From the NCBI RefSeq assembly GCF_033807575.1, contig NC_084714.1, forward strand, positions 1,086,501-1,150,500: a stretch of 64,000 bases of DNA, written 5' to 3'. Source of the stretch: Cydia pomonella. Lineage: Eukaryota > Arthropoda > Insecta > Lepidoptera > Tortricidae. Below the pieces are notes generated by a model. It was not told the origin of the DNA. It did no database searches and saw only the letters and a program-made list of their open reading frames with translations. Positions 1 through 11,143 of this stretch are shown here, piece by piece. The number at the start of each line of letters is the position of its first letter. Position 1 is the first letter of the stretch. A program made the position numbers and the translations under genes.

Positions 1-1290
1 AAAGACCTAGAGCGACAGGGTGTATTTCAGATTACTAGGCAAATTTAATTTTGGAAATGAATAATTTAATGTACTGTATACTAAAATTACTTGTATAACG
101 CGAAGTCGCAGTGGCTCAGGTTAATATGCAACGCGCAATGCATATAGAATAGAATGCATATTCATAAGTTTATGTTTACGTGCAAGTTACAAGAGAAAAC
201 CGATTTCTATATTTGAACAACACCAGCTTCCGACACGTCGAAAGGGAGGAGCCCAAGCGATATCTTATCGTACAAGTCGTTCTGCCATTTTTTGCGGGGG
301 GATGTGCACACAGTTGCACTTTCCACTCCACTACATACAAAATTCAATCTATAATGACGACACAAATACACACAAATCTTGCGGACATACGCGCTATGCC
401 CAGTTGGACATGTGCTTCGGCAGAGGGGAAATAGTGCTAATGCTGACTCCCTTCCCGGTGTTACTCGAAGATAATAATGTTCAATGATGGATGGAAAGCT
501 TATCAATTCGCTCTTAAGAGAAAAGGGGACGACCGCTTCTCCATACAAACGTAGTCCTTCATTTTCATCCCTGGATATTAACAATATTCAAAATATTTTG
601 ACACAATTTGATTATATCAACCATAGCTCTGCCCCTTCTATTGTTTTTATTTATCTTCTATTATTTTTTTAAGTATTAGGAGTAATTATTATAAGAATTA
701 GGAGTGGAAAACAACAGCTATGGTAGATATACATACATCAAATTGTGTCGAAATATTTTTAATTATGTTAATACCCAGACCCAGAGAGGAAAATTAGGAA
801 CACGTTTGTATGAAAAGGCAATTTTGCGCAGTCGTCCACTCGAACAATAAAACCACTATACAGGTTTTTTTACATGCATCTTGAAGTAAACTATCAATTT
901 TTTGCAATATTTTCAGGTGTCAAACTTCTTTGTCACTTTGAAAAAATCCACTTTAATTGACTAAAAGATTTTTCAACTTCCACTGATGTAATGGGTATAA
1001 AGCGGAAATATGGAAAATGATTAACGTTGAAGGGGTCGGTACTTATCGATAACAGGATTGTCGATGTTTATATTTTGTCATGTTCCCGCTACATCTTATG
1101 ACTCGGATCATATTATACTGCGCAGAGATAAAGCAATTTAGCTACAATGAAATTAAAACCACACTATACTTAATTAAATTAACAACACGAAAGCTAAAAC
1201 TGTTAACAACTACGTAACGTTTTATAAGCTTATTTTATTTAACTTGTAATGTTTGTTTGTGTATATGTATGTTCTGATCAAATCTTGCAA
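1..1290. other. AT-rich non-coding stretch, nothing assigned
   Basis: No family or domain is recognised here. A 125-codon open frame lies on the - strand at 207-584, but it shows no motif, no splice context and no coding-like composition, so I do not call it a gene. The stretch is probably intronic or intergenic DNA with decayed repeats. Confidence 0.4.
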
Positions 1291-1294
1291 GCTA

Positions 1295-1505
1295 AATAAG
1301 ACCCACTTATTATTCGATTGAGCTGAAACTTCATATACCTATGTAAGTCGGGTGACAATGCAATATTATGGTACCATCGAGCTGATTTGATTATGCACAC
1401 AGGAGGTGACTATATGAACTCTGTGATAAAACAATTATTTGTTAGAATTCTCGATGAGTGTTAGTTGCCTGATGAAAGAAAATGCAATCCGCAATAAAAC
1501 TTGAT
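1295..1505 (+). repeat. Dispersed lepidopteran repeat, family G, copy 1
   Basis: The segment beginning near GCAATATTATGGTACC recurs at 23698-23920 with the same order of landmarks: the GAGCTGATTTGAT block, the ACAGGAGGTG block, the GATGAGT block and the TTGAAAGAAAA-type end. This copy lacks some internal sequence that the other has. No open frame survives. The class of element is unknown to me. Confidence 0.65.
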
Positions 1506-1600
1506 CAAAGACGAAAATTTTGACAAATAACTAAGAATTAAAGTCCCTTCTGAAAAAAGAAAAGGAAAAACACTGTTACCGCTTCCATTATCTTCCATTA

Positions 1601-1728
1601 TTTCTGCACAGTTTATATTGATCCAATGCATAGGAGGCATAAATAATATACTACAATCAGCATTTAAGCAGGTACATTTACTAAATCGCTGCCTCCTATG
1701 CTTTGGACCAATATGAACTGTGCAGAAA
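1601..1728. mobile_element. Palindromic MITE with TA target duplication
   Basis: The two ends are inverted copies of about 40 bp, opening TTTCTGCACAGTT and closing AACTGTGCAGAAA. A TA dinucleotide flanks each side (1599-1600 and 1729-1730). At 128 bp with no coding capacity it fits a non-autonomous Tc1/mariner-type element. Confidence 0.75.
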
Positions 1729-1730
1729 TA

Positions 1731-2539
1731 TCTACACAGGTAATTACTGCAAACTGCAGCTATACTAACGTTCCACTACAAGGATGCTCGCGTTTTAACC
1801 GAGCTTCAAATAGGTCATCCTTTTAAAACTAAAGTTTTCTGAGTGCTCGACGGCTCACATTGGACGCGGATCTGGACGCTGCTCCGCTATTTATGTGCAT
1901 AGCGCTGTCTCGCTTACACGGAACGGAATCGTCAAATTCACGACTCCCAAACTGCATACCTTGACATGGCGCAGTCGGTAGGATACCATAAGCATACCTT
2001 GACAGTATCTAAAGTCCCGAGAATTTTGTTTATCTGGTATAATCCAAACTCAAGTTATGACTTATGAGGCTTCAAAAAACGACGAAGCGCTTCGAGAAAA
2101 GGTAGGTAGTAGCCCATGCGCTTCGCTTTGCTCGTCTTGGCGGGAGCACTTTGGGGCAACAAAGTTGTGGTACTTGTTGTTTAACCTCTCGATCTAACAT
2201 GGATAAGATATCAAAATTGAACTACAAACGTAGCAAGTGGGGGAAAAAGTGGAATTCACTTAGAACGTGGGTGAAACACAACATTTTTCGCCACATCAAC
2301 GCAAGGAAATAAAATTACTGTAGAATATTACAGATCAAATCCGAATGAACGCTAATTAATAGTTTTCATTATAAATCATCTGTCAAGTTTACTAGGCAAC
2401 ATGAGAAAACAAGCATGAGTATGTATCTTGATACTTTGCCTCTCTTGTGGATAAAATGCAACTTTCCCATCAGTATTTGAATATCGAGGGCCTTTACGAG
2501 CTGAAGTAATGAAAAATAATACATATATACATATAATCA
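1731..2539. other. Non-coding stretch, nothing assigned
   Basis: No exon, RNA gene or clear repeat boundary is recognised. A few GC-richer patches (about 1855-1930 and 2090-2150) contain no open frame with recognisable content. Confidence 0.35.
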
Positions 2540-3421
2540 CGCCTATTTTTATTATACGGTGTAATGTTTTGGGGAAATGCCACTGATCATTTAATGGTGT
2601 TTTTGAGTCAAAAGAAATGTTTAAGATCGGTATGCGGTATTCGAACCATGGAATCATGCAAAGAATTTGTCATAAAACTCAAAATGTTGACTACCATGTT
2701 TGTATGTGTATGAAATATCAATGTATGTCAAATATAATATGAACCAATTTACCACATTCAATAGTTTGCGGCACCAGGAGAAAATTAATTATATGTAGAT
2801 CTTCCAGAACCGCTTTTGTATCAAAAAATATATTTGGTATGGCAACACGAATATTCAATAAATTGTCAGTTAATATTTTAAAATTAGAAAACGTTCAGCA
2901 ATTTAAACTTGCATTCTATAATTTTTTGGCATCTAAGGCCTACCACACCGTTCAGGAATACCTTAATGCAGGGGTTCCCAATCTTTTTCAACATGCGGCG
3001 CAGTTACAAGTTTAGTATTTTGCAACGGCGCCCTTGTAAATTTAAAATCACGGTCGAAAAAGAGTGACACGACGCTATATTATTTACCGATGCGAGCGCT
3101 CAAATAGGTACCCGCGAATATTTGTGGTTTCGGATAATGATAGAACTCACGGCGCCCCTCTTTACTTTCTACGGCGCACCAGGGCGCCGCGGCGCACACT
3201 TTGGGAACCCCTGCCTTAATGACATATATTCATAGTTATAAGCTTACCTGGTTAGTAAAAACCTAGATATTAATTAATTTAATTTAATATAATGCATGCG
3301 ACACACATGACATTACATAATATTTGCATGTCTCTATGACTAAACATGTAATTCTATTGTATTATTATTACTTAAGACCTATTGTAAATACCATGTTTAA
3401 TAAAACTCTGAATCTGAATCT
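2540..3421 (+). pseudogene. 5'-truncated LINE (Jockey/CR1-like), C-terminal RT relic
   Basis: From about 2558 the + strand encodes a decayed C-terminal reverse-transcriptase tail: GVMFWGNATD, then QKKCLRSVCGIRTMESCK, then a stop near 2710. After further frame breaks it encodes a matching distal part (NKLSVNILKLENVQQFK, SKAYHTVQEYL). Such tails are typical of Jockey/CR1-like LINEs. The 3' end carries an AATAAA-like signal and a short repeated GAATCT tail ending about 3421. The catalytic YADD region is absent, so it is a 5'-truncated dead copy. It is interrupted by the hAT-type MITE at 2969-3213. Confidence 0.75.
2969..3213. mobile_element. hAT-type MITE with 8-bp target duplication
   Basis: The element opens CAGGGGTTCCCAA and closes TTGGGAACCCCTG, and is flanked by a perfect 8-bp direct repeat CCTTAATG at 2961-2968 and 3214-3221. 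An 8-bp duplication and CA..TG termini are diagnostic of the hAT superfamily. The 245-bp body is GC-rich (repeated GGCGC) and has no transposase, so it moves or moved in trans. It landed inside the LINE relic, in codons for its C-terminal tail. Confidence 0.9.
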
Positions 3422-3479
3422 ATTTCCCGGAGGAGTAGGCAGAGACCACGGATTTCCGCTCGCTACGATCTGCTTTCAT
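3422..3479 (-). pseudogene. LINE fragment B, left part
   Basis: A short piece of a - strand LINE C-terminus. It is continuous in content with 4453-4705, and the two pieces are separated only by the RTE-type insertion. It begins immediately after the tail of the previous LINE, so this LINE fragment was probably the target for both neighbours. Confidence 0.55.
3463..3479. repeat. Target-site duplication of the RTE-type LINE (left)
   Basis: The 17-bp word CTACGATCTGCTTTCAT occurs here and again at 4436-4452, bracketing the inserted LINE. The left edge overlaps the element's CTA repeat tail at the other side, so the true duplication may be 14 to 17 bp. Confidence 0.85.
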
Positions 3480-4435
3480 CTACAGCTTCAACTCATGCTC
3501 CAAACCTTAGACCAACAAAGTAGAGTATGCGGATTAGAAATGAATCCCGATAAAACCCGCGTAATGACAAACAATGAACAAATATCGGTATCTATACAGT
3601 CGAAAATTATTGCCTACGCCGAAGACTACTTATACCTTGGTCAAAATATATCGTTAAGAAAACGTAAATTGGACGAAATTGAGAAACGCATAAAGAAAGC
3701 GTGGAGCGCTTACTGGTCATTGAAACACATATTCAAGTCAAATTTGGATATCAAACTAAAAAAGAAAGCGATGGATTCAGTCGTCACTCCAACTCTTATC
3801 TACGGATGTCACACCTGGGCCATAACTAATGAACTCATAAGTAAAGTACGGGTATTCCAAAGAACTGCAGAACGCAGCATGCTTGGCATCAAATTATTGG
3901 ATAAAATAAAGAGCGTCGACATCCGTAAAAAGACCAAAATTACTGATGCCGCCGAACTAATTTGCCGACTGAAATGGAGATGGGCCGGGCACACCGCCCG
4001 AACAAATGATGGTCGCTGGAGCGAACAAATGCTACATTGGTACCCGCGCGACGGTAAAAGATCGCGGGGTCGCCCGCGGCGCCGCTGGCGGGACGACATC
4101 GAGGCCGTGGCGGGCGTAGCCTGGACGAGAATTGCTGCGGACAGAAATACATGGCACACGATGGAGGAGGCCTATGTCCACAAATGGACATCACAATAAA
4201 TATTTAATAAATAAATAAATACAATAATTAGTAGCATAACTTATCAACCTAAATTATAAGAATGCATGGGACAATAATTAAAAAATGAAATTCAGTATTT
4301 ATCTTTATAATTGTATAAATTTACACTGCAAATTATGAAATATTATTAATACTAAAACTATTTACAAAATCATTGCATGTTTTGAAACCAATGTAATATT
4401 TATTGGAATAAATGGCTCTACTACTACTACTACTA
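3480..4435 (+). pseudogene. 5'-truncated RTE-type LINE with (CTA)n tail
   Basis: An open frame runs from the insertion edge to a stop at 4199 (about 239 codons). It encodes the post-catalytic part of an RTE-clade reverse transcriptase: CGLEMNPDKTRVM, the AYAEDYLYLGQNIS segment, TLIYGCHTWAIT, QRTAERSMLGIKLLDKI, WRWAGHTAR and GRPRRRWRDDI. These match the thumb and C-terminal region known in RTE LINEs; the FADD/YADD core and endonuclease are missing. The 3' end is a run of CTA triplets, and RTE elements often end in short tandem repeats. The frame has no internal stop, so the insertion is fairly recent even though it is dead on arrival. Confidence 0.85.
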
Positions 4436-4452
4436 CTACGATCTGCTTTCAT
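4436..4452. repeat. Target-site duplication of the RTE-type LINE (right)
   Basis: Second copy of the 17-bp word found at 3463-3479. Beyond it the LINE fragment B sequence resumes. Confidence 0.85.
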
Positions 4453-4705
4453 AACATTCCTCATACACGCTCGACGGCTTAGGGCGCTCTTGATATGGCC
4501 TTTCTTCAAGATTTCCCCGATTTGATCAGAGAAAGTCCGCCGAGGTCTACCCCTTCCAGCTCCCTCTTTTGCTTCTCCCTTACACACTCTCTTTGTTAGC
4601 CTTCTTTCACTCATTCTTTCAACGTGTCCAACCGTCTAACATACTTTTCTCAATTTTTGTCACTACATCTTCGTTCAGTCCACACTTTTCTCTAAAAACA
4701 TTCTA
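4453..4705 (-). pseudogene. LINE fragment B, right part
   Basis: On the - strand this encodes a piece containing GRGRPRRTFSDQIGEILKKG and SALSRRACMRNVM, a C-terminal motif common in insect LINE polyproteins, with MSERRLTKRVCKGE before it. Together with 3422-3479 it is one fragment split by the RTE-type insertion. No start or catalytic part is present. Confidence 0.6.
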
Positions 4706-4706
4706 T

Positions 4707-4858
4707 AGTATTTTATGCAACAGTTGTATAAGAAGGGTCAAAAAAGGCGAGTGGCGTGAGTTACAATGTGAGCCGGAGCCGAAGGCGTAGGCGAACATTG
4801 TAAAGGAATACGCCACGAGAATTTTTTGACCTACTTATACAACGTTGCATACAATATT
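4707..4858. repeat. Foldback element
   Basis: Imperfect inverted arms lie at both ends: a TTATGCAACAGTTGTATAAG arm on the left, its complement ending in GTTGCATACAATATT on the right, and a second nested complementarity around GAGTGGCGTGAGTTACAATG. The arms are about 37 bp. No target duplication is clear. Confidence 0.6.
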
Positions 4859-5676
4859 TTCCTACGAGTCAACAAAAATAAATCTTAATTTAGGTAAACA
4901 AATTACAGCAAACGTATATAGCCAAGACACGCGAGCATACCTTGTTACGCGCCCGGCCCGCCCCGGGCCGCGGCCGGCCGGTCGGCGACACCTCCTCGTA
5001 ACTCACGAGGCCCTGGTACTTGCTACTTGCTAAATTAATTTTTTGGACAGTTTTTTCTCAATTTTGGCCACCGTAGCCTACGGAGACTAACAAGCAACGC
5101 TAAGCGGTCTTCGTAGTCTATGGGTGTTGCTATATTACGGGTGTCACATGCGTGTTTCTGACTTATAAAGTAATTATTTTTACTATGCAACCAAATGAAT
5201 ATTTTGTACGTTGGCAGCAATGCACTTAGTTTAAAACTGTATTCGTTTTGGTTTTGTTAGGTTGGTAGCCATTAATCGCAGTAACATTATAGCTTATAAA
5301 AGCACAAGAGCTTTTATGAGGAATAGACAATATAGACTTTTCTTGAAATCTTTTATGTATGTTCTTATATTCGTGTTAATGAATGCATAAATGACAGATA
5401 ACAGTAGAGGAGTAGGAAAAAATAATATTCTATTCTATTAACGTTAAAGCTAACCACTTCTTCGTACTTCATTTAAAGACTCACCGCAAGTGTTTCGCCA
5501 CGTTCACGCCGACATCCACTCTGTCTGGTTTATCTCGAGATTTATCTATTGGCGGAGACACGCGAGACATATATACGGATAAAGCTACGTCGAACACAGC
5601 TAAGGAATTTATTGTAGTAGTTTTCTTGCCTACTTAGGTTTATTTCGTTGGGTTGAGCTTTTTATAGCTTAAATTT
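4859..5676. other. Non-coding stretch with a short GC-rich block
   Basis: Mostly AT-rich, but 4949-5010 is a dense C/G block rich in CCGG and GGCC words, very unlike its surroundings. No open frame, tRNA or known family is recognised in it. Confidence 0.35.
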
Positions 5677-5936
5677 GACGACCGGTTTGGCCTAGTGGGT
5701 AGTGACCCTGCCTACGAAGCTTATGGTCCCGGGTTCAAATCCTGGTAAGGGCATTTATTTGTGTGATGAGCATGGATATTTGTTCCTGAGTCATGGGTGT
5801 TTTCTATGTATTTATAAATATTTATATATTATATCTATCGTTGTCTAAGTACCCTCAACATAAGCCTTATTGAGCTTACTGTGGGACTTAGTCAATTTGT
5901 GTAATAATGTCGTATAATAATTTAAAAAAAAAAAAA
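5677..5936 (+). repeat. tRNA-derived SINE, family A, copy 1
   Basis: The head resembles a tRNA, with an A-box-like GGCCTAGTGGGTAG and a B-box-like GGTTCAAATCC. The body contains GTGTGATGAGCATGGATATT and CTGAGTCATGGGTGTTTTCT, then an AT-rich part, ACTGTGGGACTTAGTCAATT and an A-rich tail. Other copies lie at 18921-19180, 46566-46815 and 61573-62310. Confidence 0.85.
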
Positions 5937-6375
5937 TTAGGTCTAACAAATTAGTTACGGATATTTTAAGATATGGTACCATACACTGAAACAATTAACT
6001 TTAAATATAAATTAAACATAATAATCATGTGCACTATCGGACAAGATGGTTAACACTTTCTGTCATGTCAACAACATCATCATGACGTTTTTAACGAAAA
6101 GGTACCACATTTTCGGTTGCCGATTAGGTTGATTTAATGTTGAAGATGAATGGAAATAGTGTCTTAAAGACGACCGATAATAAGTTGAACCCATTTGGTT
6201 GAAAACGGCATTTTATTTGTCAATGTGAAGTGGCCAGTTAAGTGTTAGGTGAAAGAGGTTCTAGAATTTGTTCAATAAATCTTATTAACACGGTGTTTTA
6301 ACGTAGCAAATTTGTTTTCCAATATTCTCAAAAAAAAACAGAAAACCTATATATTGCATACTTAAATATACTCGA

Positions 6376-6496
6376 GCGGTGGCAGCATGGTTCCATTTTT
6401 ATCACTTGTCACTATGCCCGTCACTTTCGCACTTACATACTTGTTAGAACGTAACAGGCATGGTGACAAATGATAAAGAGCCGTCCATCTTAGCCG
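6376..6496. repeat. Foldback repeat, family H, copy 1
   Basis: This is nearly identical to 7641-7762. Within each copy the first half (GGTTCCATTTTTATCACTTG, then a TGCCCGTCAC part) is an imperfect inverted copy of the second half (ACAGGCATGGTGACA, then GATAAAGAG). That points to a short non-autonomous foldback element. Confidence 0.65.
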
Positions 6497-6616
6497 TAAT
6501 CATCTCATCTGTAAAAATATCGGTAGCTAATTTGTTAGCATGTATATCCATAATGGCTTCTACGTTAGTAAAAAACACAAATATCACTCTACCAATAAAC
6601 ATTAAAAGTATTTTTT

Positions 6617-6790
6617 ATGATATAAGGAGGCAAACAAGCAGGCAAATCGCCTGATGGTAAGCGATTACCATCGCCCATGGACCTACAACACCGTGGTTGC
6701 AAGTTTGCTGGCCTGATAGTACGCTCTTTTCTTGAAGGATTGAAAGTCGGAAGGTCGCATCGGTCCGGAAATACCGTGGGCGACAGCAAC
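6617..6790 (+). repeat. Dispersed retroposon fragment, family C
   Basis: It contains the landmark CCTGATGGTAAGCGATTACC with a preceding GGCAAACAAGCA, shared in diverged form with 12774-12866 (-), 38263-38421 (+), 42769-42930 (+) and 63939-64000 (-). No open frame. Probably part of a SINE or LINE tail. Confidence 0.55.
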
Positions 6791-7063
6791 AGTTCATTCC
6801 ACAGTTTAATTAAAGATAAAAAGTCTGCATTAATCGCTTCAGAGATTTAAACAAATATGTATAGAGTTATCTACTGACAGTACCTAAATCTTATTACCAA
6901 TACATAAGGTCCATCGATGGTCAATGGCTGTAAGTACAGCGTGGAAGACTGAGAGGCTCCGCTCACTGCACTATCGATTGATTTATTACTCGACACAGAC
7001 GGGATTGATACTCTGCAGAGATGAATCGACTGAAACTGATTGATTAGTCTGTGGACTCGGTGG

Positions 7064-7451
7064 TTTTTAGGGTTCCGTCCCTCGAAAGGAAAAAAACAGA
7101 ACCCTTATAGGATCACTTTTTTGTCCGTCCGTCCGTCTATCTGTCAAGACCCTTTTTCTCAGGAACGCGTGGATGTATCAAGCTGGAATTTATATCAAAC
7201 TTAGGTCTACTGTCCCTTGGAGCGGTGAAAAAATCAAACTTCTAAACCAACGCAGTCAAAAGATACAGCCGTTTATGCCGCAAATTTTCGACACTCGCAA
7301 GGGAATCAAAACCTACAGGGTACTTCCCGTGAACTCAGTATCTTGAAATTTGTTACGAAGCAACCTTATAGCACAGATAAATTGCGAAAACCGTAAATTT
7401 TGGTACGAAACCCTCGGTGGGCGACTCCGACTCGCACTTGGCCGGTTTTTT
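7064..7451 (+). repeat. GGGTTCCGT...GGCCGGTTTTT dispersed repeat, short variant
   Basis: It opens TTTTTAGGGTTCCGT, has a CCGTCCGTCCGTCT block, and closes CTCGCACTTGGCCGGTTTTT. Two other lengths of the same architecture occur in the window (20459-21120, and the long variant at 17132, 39535 and 45471). No coding capacity. The shared ends argue for one mobile superfamily whose mechanism I cannot tell. Confidence 0.65.
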
Positions 7452-7640
7452 ACTTAGTTGCAATTTCGTTACATGCTTATATATACCTTAATTTGGAACC
7501 TCCTTTTATGTCCTTCTAAAAGGACATAGGAGGGTATTTGTTATTACCGTCTTCACCGAAATGTATATACGTCCCAGTGGGCACATCCTTTTTTTCGTTG
7601 CACAGTCAGCGTCAATACTAGTGGATGTAACTTCGCGTCC

Positions 7641-7762
7641 AGCAGTGGCAGCATGGTTCCATTTTTATCACTTGTCACTATGCCCGTCACTTTCGCACCT
7701 ACATACTTGTTAGAACGTGACAGGCATGGTGACAGATGATAAAGAGCCGACCATCTTAGTCC
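7641..7762. repeat. Foldback repeat, family H, copy 2
   Basis: Second copy of the 6376-6496 foldback repeat in the same orientation, differing at only a few positions over about 115 bp. Confidence 0.65.
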
Positions 7763-9270
7763 TACAGGTATAACCATTATTTAAGAGGGAATTATACTAC
7801 ATGCTCGTCCATACGAAAAGAGAAAATGTTTTTCCACTTCTAAATATTTTCCATTCTCCATGTTTTTTTAGTATGTTATATGACAATAACTAGGTTTATA
7901 GGTTTTCCTTTTTTTTTCAAAATTAGCAATACAATTTTTTTTTTAAGTGAAAACTTCTTCTTTCGCTGTGCACTTTTTGTGATGGGGAAAAAATGTTAAA
8001 CTCGCGACAGGTCACGTGACCGACAGATTCGACTACTTAATTGAAAATTCGTAAGACGGACACGTGTAGACCGCCGGCTCGACTTGAATATTAACGATGT
8101 GCATTTTTAATGTTAAATAAATGTAATAGTTCTGAAGTGTTTTTTTAATGTAATATAAATTGTCATGTTTCTATACGATAACGCAATAAATGAATATTGT
8201 ATTTTACCACATAAATGATAGTACTTACTTTTATACTGATAATTAAAGCAATTCCTGCAAAATTATTCCCTAACCATTCCAAAATATCAAAAATGCACAA
8301 CGTTAATATTCAAATTTTCACTTCTCCCGGAGTGCAACCCGTTGTTTTTTTAAAGCAACTTTTAAACCTAGAACATACTATGGTGAATCGATCGACATGA
8401 AAATCAAAGTGATTTGTTAAGATTTAGTTAATTAACACAGGAAACCATTTTCTCCCGAAATGGAATTTCATAGAAAAAGTACCGTTATTACGTTAGGATC
8501 CCTAAAACACACACAAAAAGCTTTGATAAAGAATATTACAACAGCAATTTCAGTACATTTATTTTAGATGTAGTAGGTACATTGCAAACGACATCAAATA
8601 TAAATGATGAAGACTCATTTATTATAAAAGATGTTCAGTGCAACATCTGAAATAAATGGTCTACATCATTTACCAACATTTCATACACTAGACAATAATG
8701 GGTAGCCATTATGTCTTTTTTGACGGCACTTAATAACAACTGTTTAGATGCTTACTGCAATTAGCTGCAATGACTTTCTTGGTCTGTATAAAAACATCGG
8801 AAAAATTATCATTTATTCGTTAGTTAAACTTTGTCTAATGGAAATACTGACTGCGGTAAAAAAATTGCACACATAATGCACGAAATAGAGTAAACACAGT
8901 TTTTACACAGTTTCTATTGCATATCGGAATGAACTATAAAGAGCAGTAGACTTGACAGTGACGTCACTTGTCTGTATTTCATAAAAACTATGTGGCTAAT
9001 TGTTTTGACAGTGTAAAAGAAGCTGATACTTGTCAGTCAAATACCCTATTCAATTTTATGATGGATTGACAAATTATGTTAAATTATTGAAATATTTGTT
9101 TCAGACAAGAGTATTTGTATGTTATATTTTGTAATATATATATACTTACACTAAATACAAATTAAAATGGGTACATTATGTTACATAAATTTCCATTGAT
9201 GAAGACATGTGACTGTCATTGCTCTTGAGTAAACCTCTACTTCAGTTGCTGTAATATTGTATTGTATTAA
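7763..9270. other. AT-rich non-coding stretch
   Basis: No exon or known repeat is recognised. A perfect 12-bp palindrome GGTCACGTGACC lies at 8010-8021; its core CACGTG is an E-box. Its function is unknown. Confidence 0.35.
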
Positions 9271-9272
9271 TA

Positions 9273-9746
9273 GGGTTGTTTCCATCTACAAATCTTAGCG
9301 CAGAATTGTATCGCAATAAATTCTTTTGGATTATAAGTACATGTTAAACTACTTTTAGGGGACCTGTAATGACCATATTTTTGTAAATATTGAATTTAAA
9401 ATATCTTTTGGCACACGTCACGTGACCAAACTCGAAACGTCATTGAAGATTCTGATGACGTCACAACTCTCGGATTGACACTGTTGACAGCTAGGCGATA
9501 AACAACAAATGACAAATGTCAGTTGACAGTTCGTGTCTTCTACGTGTGTATGTAGTTATGTGTCAAACCGTAAACTGTGACGTCACACAATTTTCAAAGA
9601 GCGTTTTGGGCGCGAAAGCATCTGTCAAAATATATTTTGTTAATTTAACATATTTAAAGCCGTTTTTAGTATAAAAGTTGAATTTTAGGTCAACTTTTAG
9701 TTAATATAGAACGTAATACAAGCGTTTCGAAAATTGGAAACAACCC
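9273..9746. mobile_element. MITE, family K, with TA target duplication
   Basis: Ends GGGTTGTTTCC and GGAAACAACCC are inverted, each flanked by TA (9271-9272 and 9747-9748). The 474-bp body has no open frame. It carries a CACGTG palindrome at 9417-9426 and two perfect TGACGTCA words at 9456-9463 and 9578-9585. One end of a second copy is visible at 36103-36174. TA flanks suggest the Tc1/mariner group. Confidence 0.75.
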
Positions 9747-9748
9747 TA

Positions 9749-10714
9749 TTGTTTATATAAATAATCTAGCCTCCACAAGAGTAGAAATGGCTACAAACTT
9801 TTAATCCCATTTATAACATTTGAACAATATACGTTTCAAATTCCAAGTTTCTATCTTCAACGGTTTAGGCGCTGTCTGTCAATATATAATATAACAATTT
9901 TACATATTATATAATACCATCGTGATAACCGCAGATCTAACGTATATTTATATGTCATCTTTCTTGTAATATAACATATGATTAACACAATAAAATTAAT
10001 TGAACTGAATTAAAGATTACACTAAACTAAACCTCTGCAATAAAAATACGATAAAACCAGCACAATACAAACTGTCTCAACTATGTATATAAAACGACGC
10101 CTCATTTGTCCGTCCGTCAGTCGACATTGAGCCGGCAACAAAGGATCGTTGGCGTCTCCGAGCTCCTTTGTATTTTTTTTTTAATCCAGAGTGACGCGGG
10201 TTGGAGCTGTGAAAACTGGCTTTATGTCAATGTTATTACCTATGTGCGTCTGATTATTATACTACGTGGGTAATCGATTACCCTTATCCATCACTTTCGC
10301 TTTGTTTGTGGAAAGAGATAAAATTTAAGAGGTTTTCTATTTTTGTTGGATAAAGGGACGGATGTCTCAGGCCAAAGGGCTTCCCTCTTTCCCAAAATTC
10401 GCCACACTTTGCTGTATGTGGTTGTAGGTGTCTTTTTATTTTTCAACACACTTGCTCAAAACGACGTTTTTATTCCACCGATTTTTGGCTCATAATCCTA
10501 GAGATTAAACACGCGTGCTTTTTCAGTATATTACAACACTCGTGTTTTTTCATTATATTATCCGACTGAGTTAAGAAGGTAACTGATTGCTAATAATATC
10601 CATGGAAACGGAGCCTTCTTAATTTGGTCGAGTAATATTTTTTTAACCAAGTTTTAGGTTTTTGTTTGTGTTTGTCATTCATTCACCGTTACTTCTGTTT
10701 TACTCATTTCCTCA
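9749..10714. other. Non-coding stretch, nothing assigned
   Basis: AT-rich DNA without a recognisable exon. Simple lepidopteran-type repeat remnants may be present (about 10090-10180 and 10440-10640), but I cannot delimit them. Confidence 0.3.
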
Positions 10715-10857
10715 AAGGTTAACTGGAAGAGATCCCATACAGGGATAGGTTCGCCTTTGTTGTATTTAATTTACTCTGTAACTGTGTTTTTCGTGTTTTT
10801 ATTTCTATGTACAATAAAGTATATACATACATAGATACATACATACATACAAATATC
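10715..10857 (+). repeat. LINE 3' end with (ATAC)n tail
   Basis: It contains AACTGGAAGAGATCCC, an AATAAA signal in CAATAAAGTATATAC, and a run of ATAC units. The same layout (CTGGAAGAGATCGC, GCAATAAAGAATA, tetranucleotide tail) occurs at 63241-63398. This is a typical LINE 3' untranslated end left by 5' truncation. Confidence 0.6.
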
Positions 10858-11143
10858 AAAGAGGTTTTATCACACCAAACAAAATTTATAGATTAAAATG
10901 TCTCGTAAATTACAATAATGAAAAACATAACATTTTATCGATTTGATCTCCATCCGTCGAATAGAAATACGAAAATATTAGCTTTTTACATTTTCTCAAT
11001 TGGCTGTTTGTCGATTTCGTTCGCGCCTTTGCCTTGCGCGCGCAACGGAATCGTGCGTAAAAAAATAACGCGCACCCATTTTCCGTATTTGTCATACAAT
11101 TGGTATAGTTTTGCATGTTTTTAGTTGAAATATATTGAAGAAA

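Noticed and set aside
207..584. 125-codon open frame on the - strand
   Set aside because: No motif, start context, splice sites or codon bias. Open length alone is not enough in this DNA.
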